Assembly: GCA_964541605.1 (NCBI GenBank)
Contig: CAZIQY010000029.1
Coordinates: 1-32,651, forward strand
DNA: 32,651 nucleotides
DNA from: CAZIQY01 sp964541605
Lineage (GTDB): Bacteria; Desulfobacterota; Syntrophia; Syntrophales; UBA2185
Direction of reading: 5' to 3'
Below are positions 16,617-26,069 of this stretch, one piece after another. Within the stretch, counting starts at the first letter, position 1; every line of letters begins with the position of its first letter. The notes under the pieces are model-generated. The model was not told where the DNA came from. It saw only the letters and a program-made list of their open reading frames with translations, and did not search any database. The position numbers and the translations under genes are program-made.

Positions 16617-16889
16617 CTAATCCCGATGAAATGCGAGAGCCATGAAACTGAGCAGAAGGGTGAGAAAGCAGAAAGCAACGAACAGAAATTCCGGACCATT
16701 GAGCCTGGCGGGCGTCGTATCTGTGAAGAGCCGAAAGTTCCAGGGCTTGCTCCAGTAGAATACGAAACAGTAGGCCGCAAACATCGCGAGCCTGACGCGG
16801 CCGAACAGAAGGGCGACTGTGCTGAAGACAAGGGCAAGGATGATTTGAGAAATCGGCACGAATATCGGTGTTTCCAGTAATGCTTCCAT
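16617..16889 (-). CDS. Small membrane protein of unknown function
   Basis: 90 aa with three hydrophobic segments (IILALVFSTVALLFG, AMFAAYCFVFYW, FLFVAFCFLTLLLSFMALAF). The ATG at 16889 is preceded by a strong AAGGAGGAG, which supports it as a real gene. No recognised domain. It converges with the patatin gene and diverges from the lipoprotein gene at 17062; a CRP/FNR-type dyad lies 85 bases upstream. Confidence 0.75.
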   Translation of the reverse strand: MEALLETPIFVPISQIILALVFSTVALLFGRVRLAMFAAYCFVFYWSKPWNFRLFTDTTPARLNGPEFLFVAFCFLTLLLSFMALAFHRD

Positions 16890-16973
16890 ATTTCTCCTCC
16901 TTTTCCGTCATAGGATGTATCTGCCATTGATTAGGCAGTTTTGGTGAGATTATGCCGCAGATCGCTGGAAATA

Positions 16974-16993
16974 TCTGTGACACCCGTCACAGA
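16974..16993. promoter_or_regulatory. CRP/FNR-family operator candidate
   Basis: TCTGTGACACCCGTCACAGA, a perfect 8-bp dyad containing TGTGA-N6-TCACA, the classical CRP consensus and close to the TTGTGA-N6-TCACAA site reported for the Desulfobacterota regulator HcpR. It sits in the divergent region, 85 bases from the small membrane gene and 69 from the lipoprotein gene. Confidence 0.6.
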
Positions 16994-17061
16994 ATGTTCA
17001 TATTTTTTCGGGAGAAAGGTCTTTGGTAAATCTGGACATCCGCATGGAGAGGTGTTAAAAA

Positions 17062-17817
17062 ATGCAAGAGCGATTTAAATTCGGGTTTGCAATTGCGATT
17101 TCCCTTCTTTTTTTTATATCCTGTATGCCGAGTGACAGAATGCCGAAAAGATCATTCATACCCATGCAGGCCGTGGTTGTAAAAACGCCTGACTGGAACG
17201 TGTCCGGGGCCTCGCTTCAGCGCTATGAAAGAAAGGACGGTCTCACGCCGTGGGTTGCCGTAGGCGATAAGATTCCGGCCGTGGTAGGGCGAAATGGGCT
17301 GGGATGGGGAACGGGCGTCCATCCGCGGTCATTCCGCGAAGGCCCTGTAAAACGGGAAGGCGACGGGAAAGCCCCGGCAGGCATTTTTCTCTTGAGGCAC
17401 GCCTTCGGTTATGCTTCTGTTGATGAAATCCCATGGATTAAACTTCCCTATCGGCAGGCGGCGTCACATATCCAGTGTGTGGATGATACCCGCTCGCCTT
17501 ATTACAATAAACTTGTCGACACGACGAAAGTGGAAAGAAACTGGCAGGGTTACGAAGACATGCGACGAAAGGACGATCAGTACCGCCTTGGCGTCGTGGT
17601 GGAACACAACACGAACCCTGTCATCCCGGGCGACGGTTCGTGTATTTTCATTCATATCTGGGAGGGACCGTCCAGGGGAACATCGGGATGCACGGGTGTA
17701 GAAGCACACTACATGGAGGAATTGCTCCGCTGGCTCGACCCAAACGCCATGCCCGTACTCGTTCAGATGCCCGAACCGGAATATGTGCGGTTTCGGTCTG
17801 CATGGCGCCTTCCCTGA
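17062..17817 (+). CDS. L,D-transpeptidase-family lipoprotein
   Basis: 251 aa. Lipoprotein signal with LFFISC lipobox, lipidated at Cys21. The rest fits a YkuD-type catalytic fold: GDGKAPAGIFLLRHAFG (substrate-side HAFG region), EHNTNPVIPGDGSCIFIHIWEG with His198, and the nucleophile in SRGTSGCTGV (Cys210). Such proteins crosslink peptidoglycan or attach lipoproteins in the periplasm. The spacing is somewhat atypical (related to the ErfK/YafK-like branch), so the reaction is inferred. GAGAGGTG precedes the ATG. Confidence 0.85.
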   Translation: MQERFKFGFAIAISLLFFISCMPSDRMPKRSFIPMQAVVVKTPDWNVSGASLQRYERKDGLTPWVAVGDKIPAVVGRNGLGWGTGVHPRSFREGPVKREGDGKAPAGIFLLRHAFGYASVDEIPWIKLPYRQAASHIQCVDDTRSPYYNKLVDTTKVERNWQGYEDMRRKDDQYRLGVVVEHNTNPVIPGDGSCIFIHIWEGPSRGTSGCTGVEAHYMEELLRWLDPNAMPVLVQMPEPEYVRFRSAWRLP

Positions 17818-17857
17818 CCTGTTGCCCCGCCTCGGTTAGGGATCGGGCAGGGACGGA

Positions 17858-19039
17858 CTATTTTCTCGCCTCCTGAGGTTCATACTCGCAGCCGACCAGC
17901 CCGCAGTACTGCCCGACATACTCTGCCTGCGGTCTGTAAAGAGCGGGCTTTTCCTGAGCCTCGGCAAACTTTTCCTCGATGATATGGCTGCACCAACCCG
18001 CCACCCTTGAAACGGCGAAAATAGGTGTCATGAGATCCCCGTGAATGCCCATGATGTGATAAACAGGGGCGCTGTAGTAATCTACATTCGGCTGGATGTC
18101 GGTCTTCCCGCGATCGGCAAACGCCTTCAATACGGTTTCCTCGATCCGGGTGGAGATCTCGTGCCACCTGCTCTGCCCCGTCTTCTTTCCCAGACGGAAG
18201 GCCATATCCTTGAGAAACCGGGCTCTCGGATCCATCGTCTTATAGACGGCGTGCCCCATGCCCATGATCCGTTCCCCTTTGTCAAGCATTCCTTTCACCC
18301 ATGAGGGAATATCTTGCTCAGATTCCAGTTCCAAAAGCATCTTCATGACCTCCGCGTTGGCCCCCCCGTGGAGACTGCCTGAGAGTGCGCCGATACCGGC
18401 CGCAACGCCGGCATACATGTGAGCCCTTGTTGAGACTACCTCGCGGCACGCGAAAGTCGATGCATTGAAGGTGTGATCCGCATGAAGCGTGAGGCAAACA
18501 TCCAGGTCCGCGGCCATTTCCCGGTCAGGTTTCCTCCCGTGGAGCTGCCACAGGAAATTCTCTGCATGGGGGAGAGATGCATCGGGTGGCAGGGGTTCAA
18601 GTTCCTGACGTATCCTGTGCCAGGCCGCGATAACGGCAGGCATACGGGCAATGAGGCGCACCGCCATCCTGAAATTTGCCTCCCGCGTGTCTTCATTGAT
18701 GTCCGGATCACCGATGGCGAGAAGCGGCACGGCTGCCTGCAATACGTCCATTGGTCTTGCTCCTGCCGGCCACCGTTTCATGGTGTCAAACATGTATCCG
18801 GGCAACTGTCTGTCTTCTGTAACCTGTTTTTCAAAGTTTTTGAGTTCGTTCTTTCCCGGAAGAGCCCCGTTCAGGAGCAGAAAAGCCACCTCCATAAAGG
18901 TTGCATGCTCTGCCAGATCCTCAATCCGGTATCCCCGGTAGATGAGCACTCCCTTTTCACCGTCTATAAAACTGATTTTGGTATCGGCGACGGTAACCCC
19001 CCTCAACCCTGTGTTCTTCACATTGACGACCTCGGCCAT
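17858..19039 (-). CDS. gltA: Citrate synthase
   Basis: 393 aa. Condenses acetyl-CoA and oxaloacetate. Catalytic set visible: His189 (LTLHADHTFN), His224 (GSLHGGAN), His263 (MGMGHAVYKTMDPRA) and Asp320 (NVDYYSAPVYH). The short N-terminus, without the zinc-type domain of E. coli GltA, and the length match the Gram-positive/archaeal-like dimeric form; a 2-methylcitrate synthase cannot be excluded from sequence alone. Own promoter at 19097-19125 in the 93-base gap after the RND pump gene. Confidence 0.93.
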   Translation of the reverse strand: MAEVVNVKNTGLRGVTVADTKISFIDGEKGVLIYRGYRIEDLAEHATFMEVAFLLLNGALPGKNELKNFEKQVTEDRQLPGYMFDTMKRWPAGARPMDVLQAAVPLLAIGDPDINEDTREANFRMAVRLIARMPAVIAAWHRIRQELEPLPPDASLPHAENFLWQLHGRKPDREMAADLDVCLTLHADHTFNASTFACREVVSTRAHMYAGVAAGIGALSGSLHGGANAEVMKMLLELESEQDIPSWVKGMLDKGERIMGMGHAVYKTMDPRARFLKDMAFRLGKKTGQSRWHEISTRIEETVLKAFADRGKTDIQPNVDYYSAPVYHIMGIHGDLMTPIFAVSRVAGWCSHIIEEKFAEAQEKPALYRPQAEYVGQYCGLVGCEYEPQEARK

Positions 19040-19096
19040 GGAAACCTCTGCTATGAATGTTTTATTTCCCTCCGGTCCGGTAAGGAAAGTGATTCG

Positions 19097-19125
19097 AATA
19101 TAGACAGGACGTAACGGTGTGTCAA
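19097..19125 (-). promoter_or_regulatory. Promoter of citrate synthase gene
   Basis: Minus strand TTGACA (19125-19120), 17-bp spacer, TATATT (19102-19097). It indicates gltA can be transcribed separately from the upstream efflux operon. Confidence 0.7.
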
Positions 19126-19132
19126 TGGGATT

Positions 19133-22100
19133 TCAGGTTTTCCTCTTCATGAGCCACGTGTTGAATGTGTCGATATAGATATAAAAAACAGGTGTGATAT
19201 ACATCGTCAGAAACTGGGAAAAGAAGAGACCGCCGACGACAGCGATGCCCAGGGACTGCCGGGATTCACCGCCGGCGCCCAAGCCCAGCGCAATGGGCAG
19301 TGTCCCGAAAAGGGCCGCCATGGTCGTCATCATGATGGGCCGGAAACGAACGAGACAGGCATGATGGATGGATTCTTCCGCGCTCTTTTTTTCCGTCCGT
19401 TCCGTCTCCAGGGCGAAGTCAATCATCATAATACCGTTCTTCTTCACGAGTCCCACGAGCATGATGATTCCCACGAAGGCGTAGAGGTCAAGCTCCTTCC
19501 CGAATAGTTTCAAGGCGATCAGGGCCCCAAAGCCGGCCAGAGGCAGGGCCGAGAGGATCGTAATGGGGTGGAAATAGCTCTCGTAGAGGATTCCGAGCAC
19601 CATGTAAATGACGAGGATGGTCACGACAAGCAGGAACCCGAGGCTGGCGAAGGACGATTGAAACGCCTGGGCGGCCCCCTCAAAGCTTGTAGTGATATTT
19701 GCGGGCAATACCTGAACAGCCAGTTTCTGGATCTGTTCCGTGGCCGGTCCGATGGAGTAACCGGGCTTGAGATTGAATGATACGGTGGTTGCCGGGCGCT
19801 GCCCAAGGTGATTGACCGACAGGGGCCCCAGGGTTTTTTTCACTGTGGCGACAGTGTTCAGGGGAACGAGCTTTCCCGTCACTGATTTGATGTATAAAAG
19901 GTTCAGGATATCCGGATAGGCTGTGTACTTGTCTTCTAACTCGAGATTCACGTCATACTGGGTGGTGGCCGCATAGATCGTGCTGACCTTGCCGCCGCTG
20001 AAAGCATAGGCCAGGGCGTTTTCGATTTGCTGAGCTGTCAGTCCCAGTGCGGAGGCCTTATCGCGATCGATGATAATCTCCATCTTCAGACTCCGGAAGT
20101 TGAGATCGCTGCTCACATCCGTCAGCCCGGGCATTTCCCGGATCCGTTGTTCGAAATCTTTCCCGTATGTGTATAAGGTCTGCAGATCATCGGCCTGTAA
20201 AACAAACTGGTAGAGGGCGTTGGACTGTTTCCCCCCGATCTCGATGGGGGGCGGATTCATGGGGAAAGCGAACAAACCGGGGACGCTGTTCATGGGAGCC
20301 CGAAGCCGGTCGATGATCTGGTCAAGATGGGCCTTGCGTTTCTTGCTTTCGACGCACCGGGCAAAGAGGAATCCCTGATTGTTGTTCGGCACCGCGGCTA
20401 CGGAGACGAGGGTATCCACGTCAGGATCGGCGATGATGATCTTATTGAGAACCTCCTGGTGGGCGGCCATGTCGGAATAGGAGATATGGTCCGCCGCCAT
20501 GGTGAAGCAGATAAAGAAATTCCGGTCCTCGCTGGGAATGAATCCTGTCGGTGTGATCATGAACAGACCGACGCTGGCGCCCATAATGGCCACGGTGATC
20601 AACATGGCGGCAAAGCGTCGCCGGATAACGGCCTGTAGCGTCCGGTCATAGAAGGACAGCGTGGCGCCGAATACACGCTCAGACGCCTGGTAGAGGCGGC
20701 CATGCTCTTTTTCGGCATCATTTTTCAGAAAACGGCTGCACATCATTGGCGTCAGGGTCAGGGAGACGAAGCCGGATATGAGAATGGCGGCGCCGATGCT
20801 GACGGCGAATTCATGCAACACCCGACCCACGATTCCTCCAAGAAACAGAACGGGGATGAAAACGACGACAAGCGACATGGTCATGGAAAGGATGGTGAAA
20901 CCGATCTCCTTCGAGCCCTGCAGCGAGGCTGTCATGGCATCCTCTCCCATTTCCATCCGCCGGATGATATTTTCCATCATGACGATGGCGTCATCGACAA
21001 CAAAGCCGACGGAAAGAACAAGGGCCATCATGGAAATGTTGTTTAGGCTGAATTTGCACAGATACATAACCGCAAAGGTCGCCACCAGGGACAGCGGTAC
21101 GGCAATGCTGGGAATAATTGTGGGTTTGAGAGACCGTAGAAAGAGAAAGATCACAATGATGACCAGCGATATCGTCAGGAGCAGCGTATACTGAACGTCT
21201 TTGATGGATTCCTTGATAAAGTCCGTCTGGTCGAACATCAGCCGCATTTCGATACCGGCGGGGATCTGCTCCTGCAACTTCGGCACGATGGCTTTTATCT
21301 GACCGGACACCTCGACGGCATTTGCCCCGGGTTGCTTGCGTACGGCGAATATTGCTGTTCTGGCGGAATACTTGTCATCCACATACCAGACGGTTGCCTT
21401 TTTATAATCCACGCTATCCAAAGCCCGGCCGATGTCCTGAATGCGAACCGGGTAACCATGTTGATAGGCAATGACCAACGGGTTGTATGCATCGGCCTTT
21501 TTCAACTGACCCTGCGGTTCAAGGGAATAGGACTGGTAAGGGCCGTCCAGGGAGCCGGCCGGAATACTGACGTTTGCGGAACTGACGGCGTTCGCGACCT
21601 CATTGATGCCGATGCCTTTCGCCGACAGGACGTGTGGGTTCACCTGAATGCGGACGGCATATTTTTTCCCGTACTTGATTACCTCGGAAACCCCTTTAAT
21701 GGTAGAAAAGTTCGGAGATATGACCGTATCCACATAATCGGACATTGTCGTTTCTTTAACTGATTCCCCGATCAGGGCGAAAAACATAATGGGCCACTCC
21801 GCCGGGTTGACTTTTTGATAGGTCGGCGGGGACGGCAGTGGGGGAAGGAGCCCGGATGCGGCGGTGATCATGGCGTTCACATCCTGGGCGGCCGCATCGA
21901 TATTGCGGTCCAGGGAAAACTGCAGGACAATGGAAGTCGTTCCCTGGCTGCTGGTGGAATTCATGGATTCTATGCCCTGGATCGTGGCGAATTTTTTCTC
22001 CAGGGGCATCGCGACGGTTGCTGCCATGATTTCCGGAGACGCCCCCGGCAACGAGGCAGACACCTGGATGGTTGGATAATCCATCTGCGGCAGGTCATTG

Positions 22101-22201
22101 ACGGGAAGGTTTTTGTATCCGATAATGCCGAAAAAGAAGAGAGCCAGCATGACGAGGCTTGTCATGATGGGACGGCGAATCCAGAGGGCGGAGATGTTCA
22201 C
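19133..22201 (-). CDS. RND efflux transporter, HAE1 family
   Basis: 1022 aa inner-membrane proton-driven pump. Start MNISALWIRRPIMTSLVMLALF, the two large periplasmic loops, TM4 proton-relay Asp pair in VGFVVDDAIVMMENIIRRME, and VGLVKKNGIMMIDFALE in the TM10 region. The sequence is nearest the MdtB/MdtC-MuxB style of HAE1 (TSLVMLALFFFGIIGYKNLPVNDLPQMDYP-type start, given only as the family match). Substrate not predictable. Its start overlaps the adaptor gene by 4 bases. Confidence 0.95.
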   Translation of the reverse strand: MNISALWIRRPIMTSLVMLALFFFGIIGYKNLPVNDLPQMDYPTIQVSASLPGASPEIMAATVAMPLEKKFATIQGIESMNSTSSQGTTSIVLQFSLDRNIDAAAQDVNAMITAASGLLPPLPSPPTYQKVNPAEWPIMFFALIGESVKETTMSDYVDTVISPNFSTIKGVSEVIKYGKKYAVRIQVNPHVLSAKGIGINEVANAVSSANVSIPAGSLDGPYQSYSLEPQGQLKKADAYNPLVIAYQHGYPVRIQDIGRALDSVDYKKATVWYVDDKYSARTAIFAVRKQPGANAVEVSGQIKAIVPKLQEQIPAGIEMRLMFDQTDFIKESIKDVQYTLLLTISLVIIVIFLFLRSLKPTIIPSIAVPLSLVATFAVMYLCKFSLNNISMMALVLSVGFVVDDAIVMMENIIRRMEMGEDAMTASLQGSKEIGFTILSMTMSLVVVFIPVLFLGGIVGRVLHEFAVSIGAAILISGFVSLTLTPMMCSRFLKNDAEKEHGRLYQASERVFGATLSFYDRTLQAVIRRRFAAMLITVAIMGASVGLFMITPTGFIPSEDRNFFICFTMAADHISYSDMAAHQEVLNKIIIADPDVDTLVSVAAVPNNNQGFLFARCVESKKRKAHLDQIIDRLRAPMNSVPGLFAFPMNPPPIEIGGKQSNALYQFVLQADDLQTLYTYGKDFEQRIREMPGLTDVSSDLNFRSLKMEIIIDRDKASALGLTAQQIENALAYAFSGGKVSTIYAATTQYDVNLELEDKYTAYPDILNLLYIKSVTGKLVPLNTVATVKKTLGPLSVNHLGQRPATTVSFNLKPGYSIGPATEQIQKLAVQVLPANITTSFEGAAQAFQSSFASLGFLLVVTILVIYMVLGILYESYFHPITILSALPLAGFGALIALKLFGKELDLYAFVGIIMLVGLVKKNGIMMIDFALETERTEKKSAEESIHHACLVRFRPIMMTTMAALFGTLPIALGLGAGGESRQSLGIAVVGGLFFSQFLTMYITPVFYIYIDTFNTWLMKRKT

Positions 22202-23379
22202 TTCTCTCGTCCCCCCTTGCCTGATCCTTCAGGTTTTGAATTTTTGGGAGCAGCCTCCGTCAGATTTTCTTTGATCTCCACCGTACCTCCCGGCCGTACC
22301 TTGAGGTGACCGTCTGTCACCACCGTTTCTCCGGCGCTTAATCCCCCGGTGACGATCGCTTCTTCGCCCACATTGCGGTCCACGACGACAGGCCGCAGGT
22401 CAACGGTCATATCCGGCTTTACAACGAAAACGTACTGTCCGCGATCTCCCATCTGAACAGCGCGCAGAGGGGCGACGACGGCGCCGGACTGGACCGTCAG
22501 TTGCAGAGACACATTGACGAACTGGCCCGGCCAGAGGAATTTGTCCGCATTGGTGAACTCGGCCTTCAGCTGGATCATGCCCGTGTTCACATCGACGGTA
22601 TTGTCGATGAAAACAAGTTTTCCCGTTCGTACCTCGCCCTTGAAATCCGCGGATGGGCTTGTCTTCACCTGAAGGGTTCCGGCCCGCATGTATTTTTTTA
22701 CATCCGGTATATGTTTTTCGGGAATGGAAAACCGGACGTTGACCGGGGTGATCTGGTTGAGGGTCGCAAGGGCCGTGTCGTTGGCCTTGACGATGGCGCC
22801 GATGTTTGCGCCGTAGCTCCCTGTCCGTCCGTCGAACGGCGCCCGGATATAACAATATTCGAGATTGAGGCGGGCGTCTTCCACCTCGGCCCTGTCGGAT
22901 TTGACCGCGGCTTCATACGTGGCCGCATCCGTCCTGTATTTTTCCGCCTCCGACTTCGAGACAGCCCCTTTTTCAAAGAGGAAGACATAACGTTTTGCCT
23001 CCTCGTCGTTGTATTTCATCAGGGCAAGGTCTCGGGCTAATTTACCTTCCGCCTGACGGAGTTTCTCACGGTAAGATGCGGGATCAACGGTAAAGAGCAT
23101 CTGGCCGCGGCGGACGTCCTGCCCCTCCTTGAAATGGATCTGGAGAAGCTGGCCGCCGACACGGGAATAAATGCTCACGGATTTATCCGCCTCCACAGTC
23201 CCGATGGCGCTTATCGTGACGGGCACGTCCTTCTGAACGGCCTTTGCCGCCAGTACCGTTGCCGGAGGAAAGGCGAGCGGCGGTGACTCTTTTGTGCATC
23301 CTGCCGGCATGACAAGGATCAACGTTCCAAACAGACAGACAATCAAACCATATATAAGACCGTTTCTTTCCCTCATCAT
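22198..23379 (-). CDS. RND efflux periplasmic adaptor (membrane fusion lipoprotein)
   Basis: 393 aa. Lipobox MPAGC (Cys28), then the HlyD/AcrA-like order: barrel-sandwich half (VSIYSRVGGQLLQIHFKEGQDVRRGQ), a helical hairpin, the second lipoyl half (IRAPFDGRTGSYGANIGAIVKA), beta-barrel and membrane-proximal domain (VVTDGHLKVRPGG). The charged tail KPEGSGKGGREK is unusual but probably disordered. It links the pump to the outer-membrane channel. Coupled by 4-base overlaps on both sides. Confidence 0.95.
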   Translation of the reverse strand: MMRERNGLIYGLIVCLFGTLILVMPAGCTKESPPLAFPPATVLAAKAVQKDVPVTISAIGTVEADKSVSIYSRVGGQLLQIHFKEGQDVRRGQMLFTVDPASYREKLRQAEGKLARDLALMKYNDEEAKRYVFLFEKGAVSKSEAEKYRTDAATYEAAVKSDRAEVEDARLNLEYCYIRAPFDGRTGSYGANIGAIVKANDTALATLNQITPVNVRFSIPEKHIPDVKKYMRAGTLQVKTSPSADFKGEVRTGKLVFIDNTVDVNTGMIQLKAEFTNADKFLWPGQFVNVSLQLTVQSGAVVAPLRAVQMGDRGQYVFVVKPDMTVDLRPVVVDRNVGEEAIVTGGLSAGETVVTDGHLKVRPGGTVEIKENLTEAAPKNSKPEGSGKGGREK

Positions 23380-24674
23380 CTATTCCCCATAGCCCTCTCA
23401 ATATTTGCCTTTGATATAATGTAATGATAGATGGCTGCAATTTGCGTCAATTTTGCATTGCTGAATGCGACAGTGGCATTGGTTACATCGAGGGGCGTTC
23501 CCAGACCCGCCCGGTATCTCAGATTGGCCAGCTCGAGATTTTCCGTCGCCTGTTTCACCTGGAGGACTGTATTGGCGATCGTCTCCCTTGCCTTTTTGAG
23601 ATCCAGCAGCGCTATTTTGATGTCCTGCTGGATCGAGAGCTTCAGGGCGGCGATTCTCGCCTCTGTTACCTTTAAATTGGCAGCCGCCTTCTCAATTTCT
23701 TTTTTTGTGGATAATCCCTTGAAGAGATTCCAGGAGAGGGTCACACCGGCATTCCAGCCCTGAGATAAAGGCGTTTGACTTCCCGCAAAGTCATATCCCG
23801 CAGATGCGTCCAGGGAGGGGAAATAGTCCCTTTTCGCTGCATCGAGAGCTTTTTCCGCCGAGGCTTTCTGCATAAGAAGGGATTTCAGATCCTGACGGTT
23901 CTTATAAGCCTGATCCAATGCTGCCTGCTCTGTAATCTGATACGGTTCCGGGACCAGCGTATCCCGGATCGTATATTTTGCCGCTCCGTCATAGCCCATG
24001 GCATTATTCAGAGCCACCCAGGCGTTATCGAGGTCGTTTTCCGCATTGATCAGGTTGACCTCTGCGTTGCTCAGGTTCACTTCCGCCGTCGTGACATCGT
24101 ACTTTGGTTTCTTGCCCGCCTCAAAGAAGAATTTTGACTGCTTCAGTTGCTCCCGGTACTGATCCCGGGCTTCTATGTTGACGTCCCGTGCCCGTTTCGC
24201 CCGCAATACGTTGTAATAGGATGATTTGACGGTATTGACGACTATTATGATCTGATTATCCACATCGGACTGTGCGGATTGGACATTCATCCGTGCCACA
24301 TCGACGTTTGCTTCCCGTTTGCCAAAATCGTAAATTTTCTGCTGCACGCTTACATTATTGCTGTTGTAGTTATATCCATACTGGGAAAGGGGCGAGTAGG
24401 GGTCTCCGTACTTTGTGACGGCGTTGTACCCTGTATAGCTTGACCTGACGTCCACCTGGGGATAGTAAGAGGCCCTGGCCTGTCCCAGCGAGGCTTCGCT
24501 CGCCTGAGCCGTATAGAGATACTGAAGAATGGAAGGCTGGTTTCTGACAGCGATGTCGATGCATTGTTCGAGGGTCAGACGATCGCCTTCCCTGATGACA
24601 GATTCTGCAGACCATACGGGAAAGCTTCCCGTCAGGATAGTGAATATGCCGGCGACCAGCAATAAAAATCTCAT
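23376..24674 (-). CDS. TolC-family outer membrane efflux protein
   Basis: 432 aa with signal peptide ending near VWSAES. Two TolC/OEP repeats with coiled-coil helices, SLGQARASYYPQVDVRSSYTG and KRDYFPSLDASAGYDF as the paired strand motifs, and NLRYRAGLGTPLDVTNA near the end. It forms the exit duct for the RND pump. 4-base overlaps with the adaptor and with the phosphatase gene upstream bind the pump genes to the signalling genes. Confidence 0.94.
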   Translation of the reverse strand: MRFLLLVAGIFTILTGSFPVWSAESVIREGDRLTLEQCIDIAVRNQPSILQYLYTAQASEASLGQARASYYPQVDVRSSYTGYNAVTKYGDPYSPLSQYGYNYNSNNVSVQQKIYDFGKREANVDVARMNVQSAQSDVDNQIIIVVNTVKSSYYNVLRAKRARDVNIEARDQYREQLKQSKFFFEAGKKPKYDVTTAEVNLSNAEVNLINAENDLDNAWVALNNAMGYDGAAKYTIRDTLVPEPYQITEQAALDQAYKNRQDLKSLLMQKASAEKALDAAKRDYFPSLDASAGYDFAGSQTPLSQGWNAGVTLSWNLFKGLSTKKEIEKAAANLKVTEARIAALKLSIQQDIKIALLDLKKARETIANTVLQVKQATENLELANLRYRAGLGTPLDVTNATVAFSNAKLTQIAAIYHYIISKANIERAMGNR

Positions 24675-26059
24675 GCGTTTCTCCTTAGAATGTCGGGTCC
24701 GTTATAAGTGATTGCGAGCAGGGTGATATCGTCCGACTGGACAGCGCCCGCAGCAAAGGCATGCACGGCGCTTGAGATTGATTGAACCAGATCGCGGGTT
24801 GAATGAATGCTTCCGGTATTTCTCAGAAAATCTTCCAGACGGCCGTCGGAAAAGAACTCCTCCTCCCGGTTGATAGCTTCGGTTACGCCGTCGGTATAAA
24901 GGACAAGCGTATCGCCAGGCTTGAGAGAGACGACATCCCGGTCAAAAGCGAAGTCCTCCATCACGCCCAGAGGCAGGCCGCTGTGACAAGGCAGAGGTTC
25001 GACATCGCCGGATGATCTGCGAAGGTAGGGAGGATTGTGCCCGGCATTGCTGTACACCACCTCGCCGGTGCGGATATTGATAATTCCGCAGAAGGCGGTA
25101 ACAAACATGGACGCCTCGTTGTCTGCGCAAAGGTCGTTGTTGACTTTATGCAGGATATTGTCAGTCTGCATCCCTTCCTTGCTCTTCGTTTTAAGCAGTG
25201 TGATGGAGACCGCCATAAACAGGGACGCGGGGACACCCTTGCCGGAGACATCGCCGATCACGAAAAAAAGGTGATCGCCGTCCACGAAGAAAAAATCGTA
25301 AAGGTCGCCGCCGACCTCCCTCGCTGATTCAATGGATGCGTGAATATCGATCTCCCGTATATCGGGGAAGGGGGGGAATATCTTGGGAACGATGCTCATC
25401 TGAATGTCACGGGCGACGGTAAGCTCACTTTCAATGCGCTCTTTGTCGGCCCGCATCATGCGCTCGTTGATCAGGTTATTCAGAATGAAAACAAAAGTTG
25501 CCAGGCCGACGGCATGGGCTACAATCATGAGAGGGAAGGCCTTGATGGCCGCCGGGAAAACTACGGTAAATGGATGTGCGAGAAGAAGCGTCTCTCCAAA
25601 GTGAAACACCTCGTAGACGGCGGCAAAAACGGCCGCCCCTAAAACCCCGACAAGTTTCCCCTTCCTGAACGTGTATACCATCCCCGCCGCCAGTCCCGCC
25701 AGCACTGTGGCCAACATGGCAGAGTAGGTCACCATACCGATATTGTCGACACCGAAGCGGGGATCTAAATAGCGGTACAAAGCGCCAAAAAAAGCGGCGC
25801 CCAGGCCGACTGCCGGCCCGCCCACGATACCGGCCATCATGGGACCAAGGTTCCGGATGTTGGCAGCTCCCCCCAGCGCGGCTGCGTATACTGAAAAGGC
25901 GCCAAAAATGGCAACCATGAAAAGCTGTCCTCGGAGTGTCAGCTTATGGTCGATCACTTCCGAATAGAGCCTGGTCCGGGTGATCAGATAGGCCACGACG
26001 GATATGACGGCAATGGTCTCGGCCAGGTTTATGATGATGTCCGTGATCGATGTCGTCAT
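24671..26059 (-). CDS. Membrane-bound SpoIIE/RsbU-type PP2C phosphatase with 5TMR-LYT sensor
   Basis: 462 aa. Residues 1-200 carry about six hydrophobic segments with NIRNLGPMMAGIVGGPAVGLGAAFFGALYRY-like wording (the 5TM-LYT sensor fold of LytS; NIRNLGPMMAG and GPAVGLGAAF seen). A coiled linker leads to the phosphatase: ARDIQMSIVPKIFP, EVGGDLYDFF (248-257), GDVSGKGVPASLFMA (269-283), AGHNPPYL, LVLYTDGVTEA and QSDDITLL at the end, holding the metal-binding Asp residues. Such enzymes dephosphorylate STAS anti-anti-sigma proteins. It lies 10 bases after the RsbW-like gene and overlaps the TolC gene by 4. Confidence 0.94.
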   Translation of the reverse strand: MTTSITDIIINLAETIAVISVVAYLITRTRLYSEVIDHKLTLRGQLFMVAIFGAFSVYAAALGGAANIRNLGPMMAGIVGGPAVGLGAAFFGALYRYLDPRFGVDNIGMVTYSAMLATVLAGLAAGMVYTFRKGKLVGVLGAAVFAAVYEVFHFGETLLLAHPFTVVFPAAIKAFPLMIVAHAVGLATFVFILNNLINERMMRADKERIESELTVARDIQMSIVPKIFPPFPDIREIDIHASIESAREVGGDLYDFFFVDGDHLFFVIGDVSGKGVPASLFMAVSITLLKTKSKEGMQTDNILHKVNNDLCADNEASMFVTAFCGIINIRTGEVVYSNAGHNPPYLRRSSGDVEPLPCHSGLPLGVMEDFAFDRDVVSLKPGDTLVLYTDGVTEAINREEEFFSDGRLEDFLRNTGSIHSTRDLVQSISSAVHAFAAGAVQSDDITLLAITYNGPDILRRNA

Positions 26060-26069
26060 ATCGTTGCTG

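Noticed and set aside
19568..22309. Many plus-strand ORFs opposite the RND and adaptor genes
   Set aside because: They are out-of-frame shadows of GC-rich coding DNA with no ribosome sites or family motifs.
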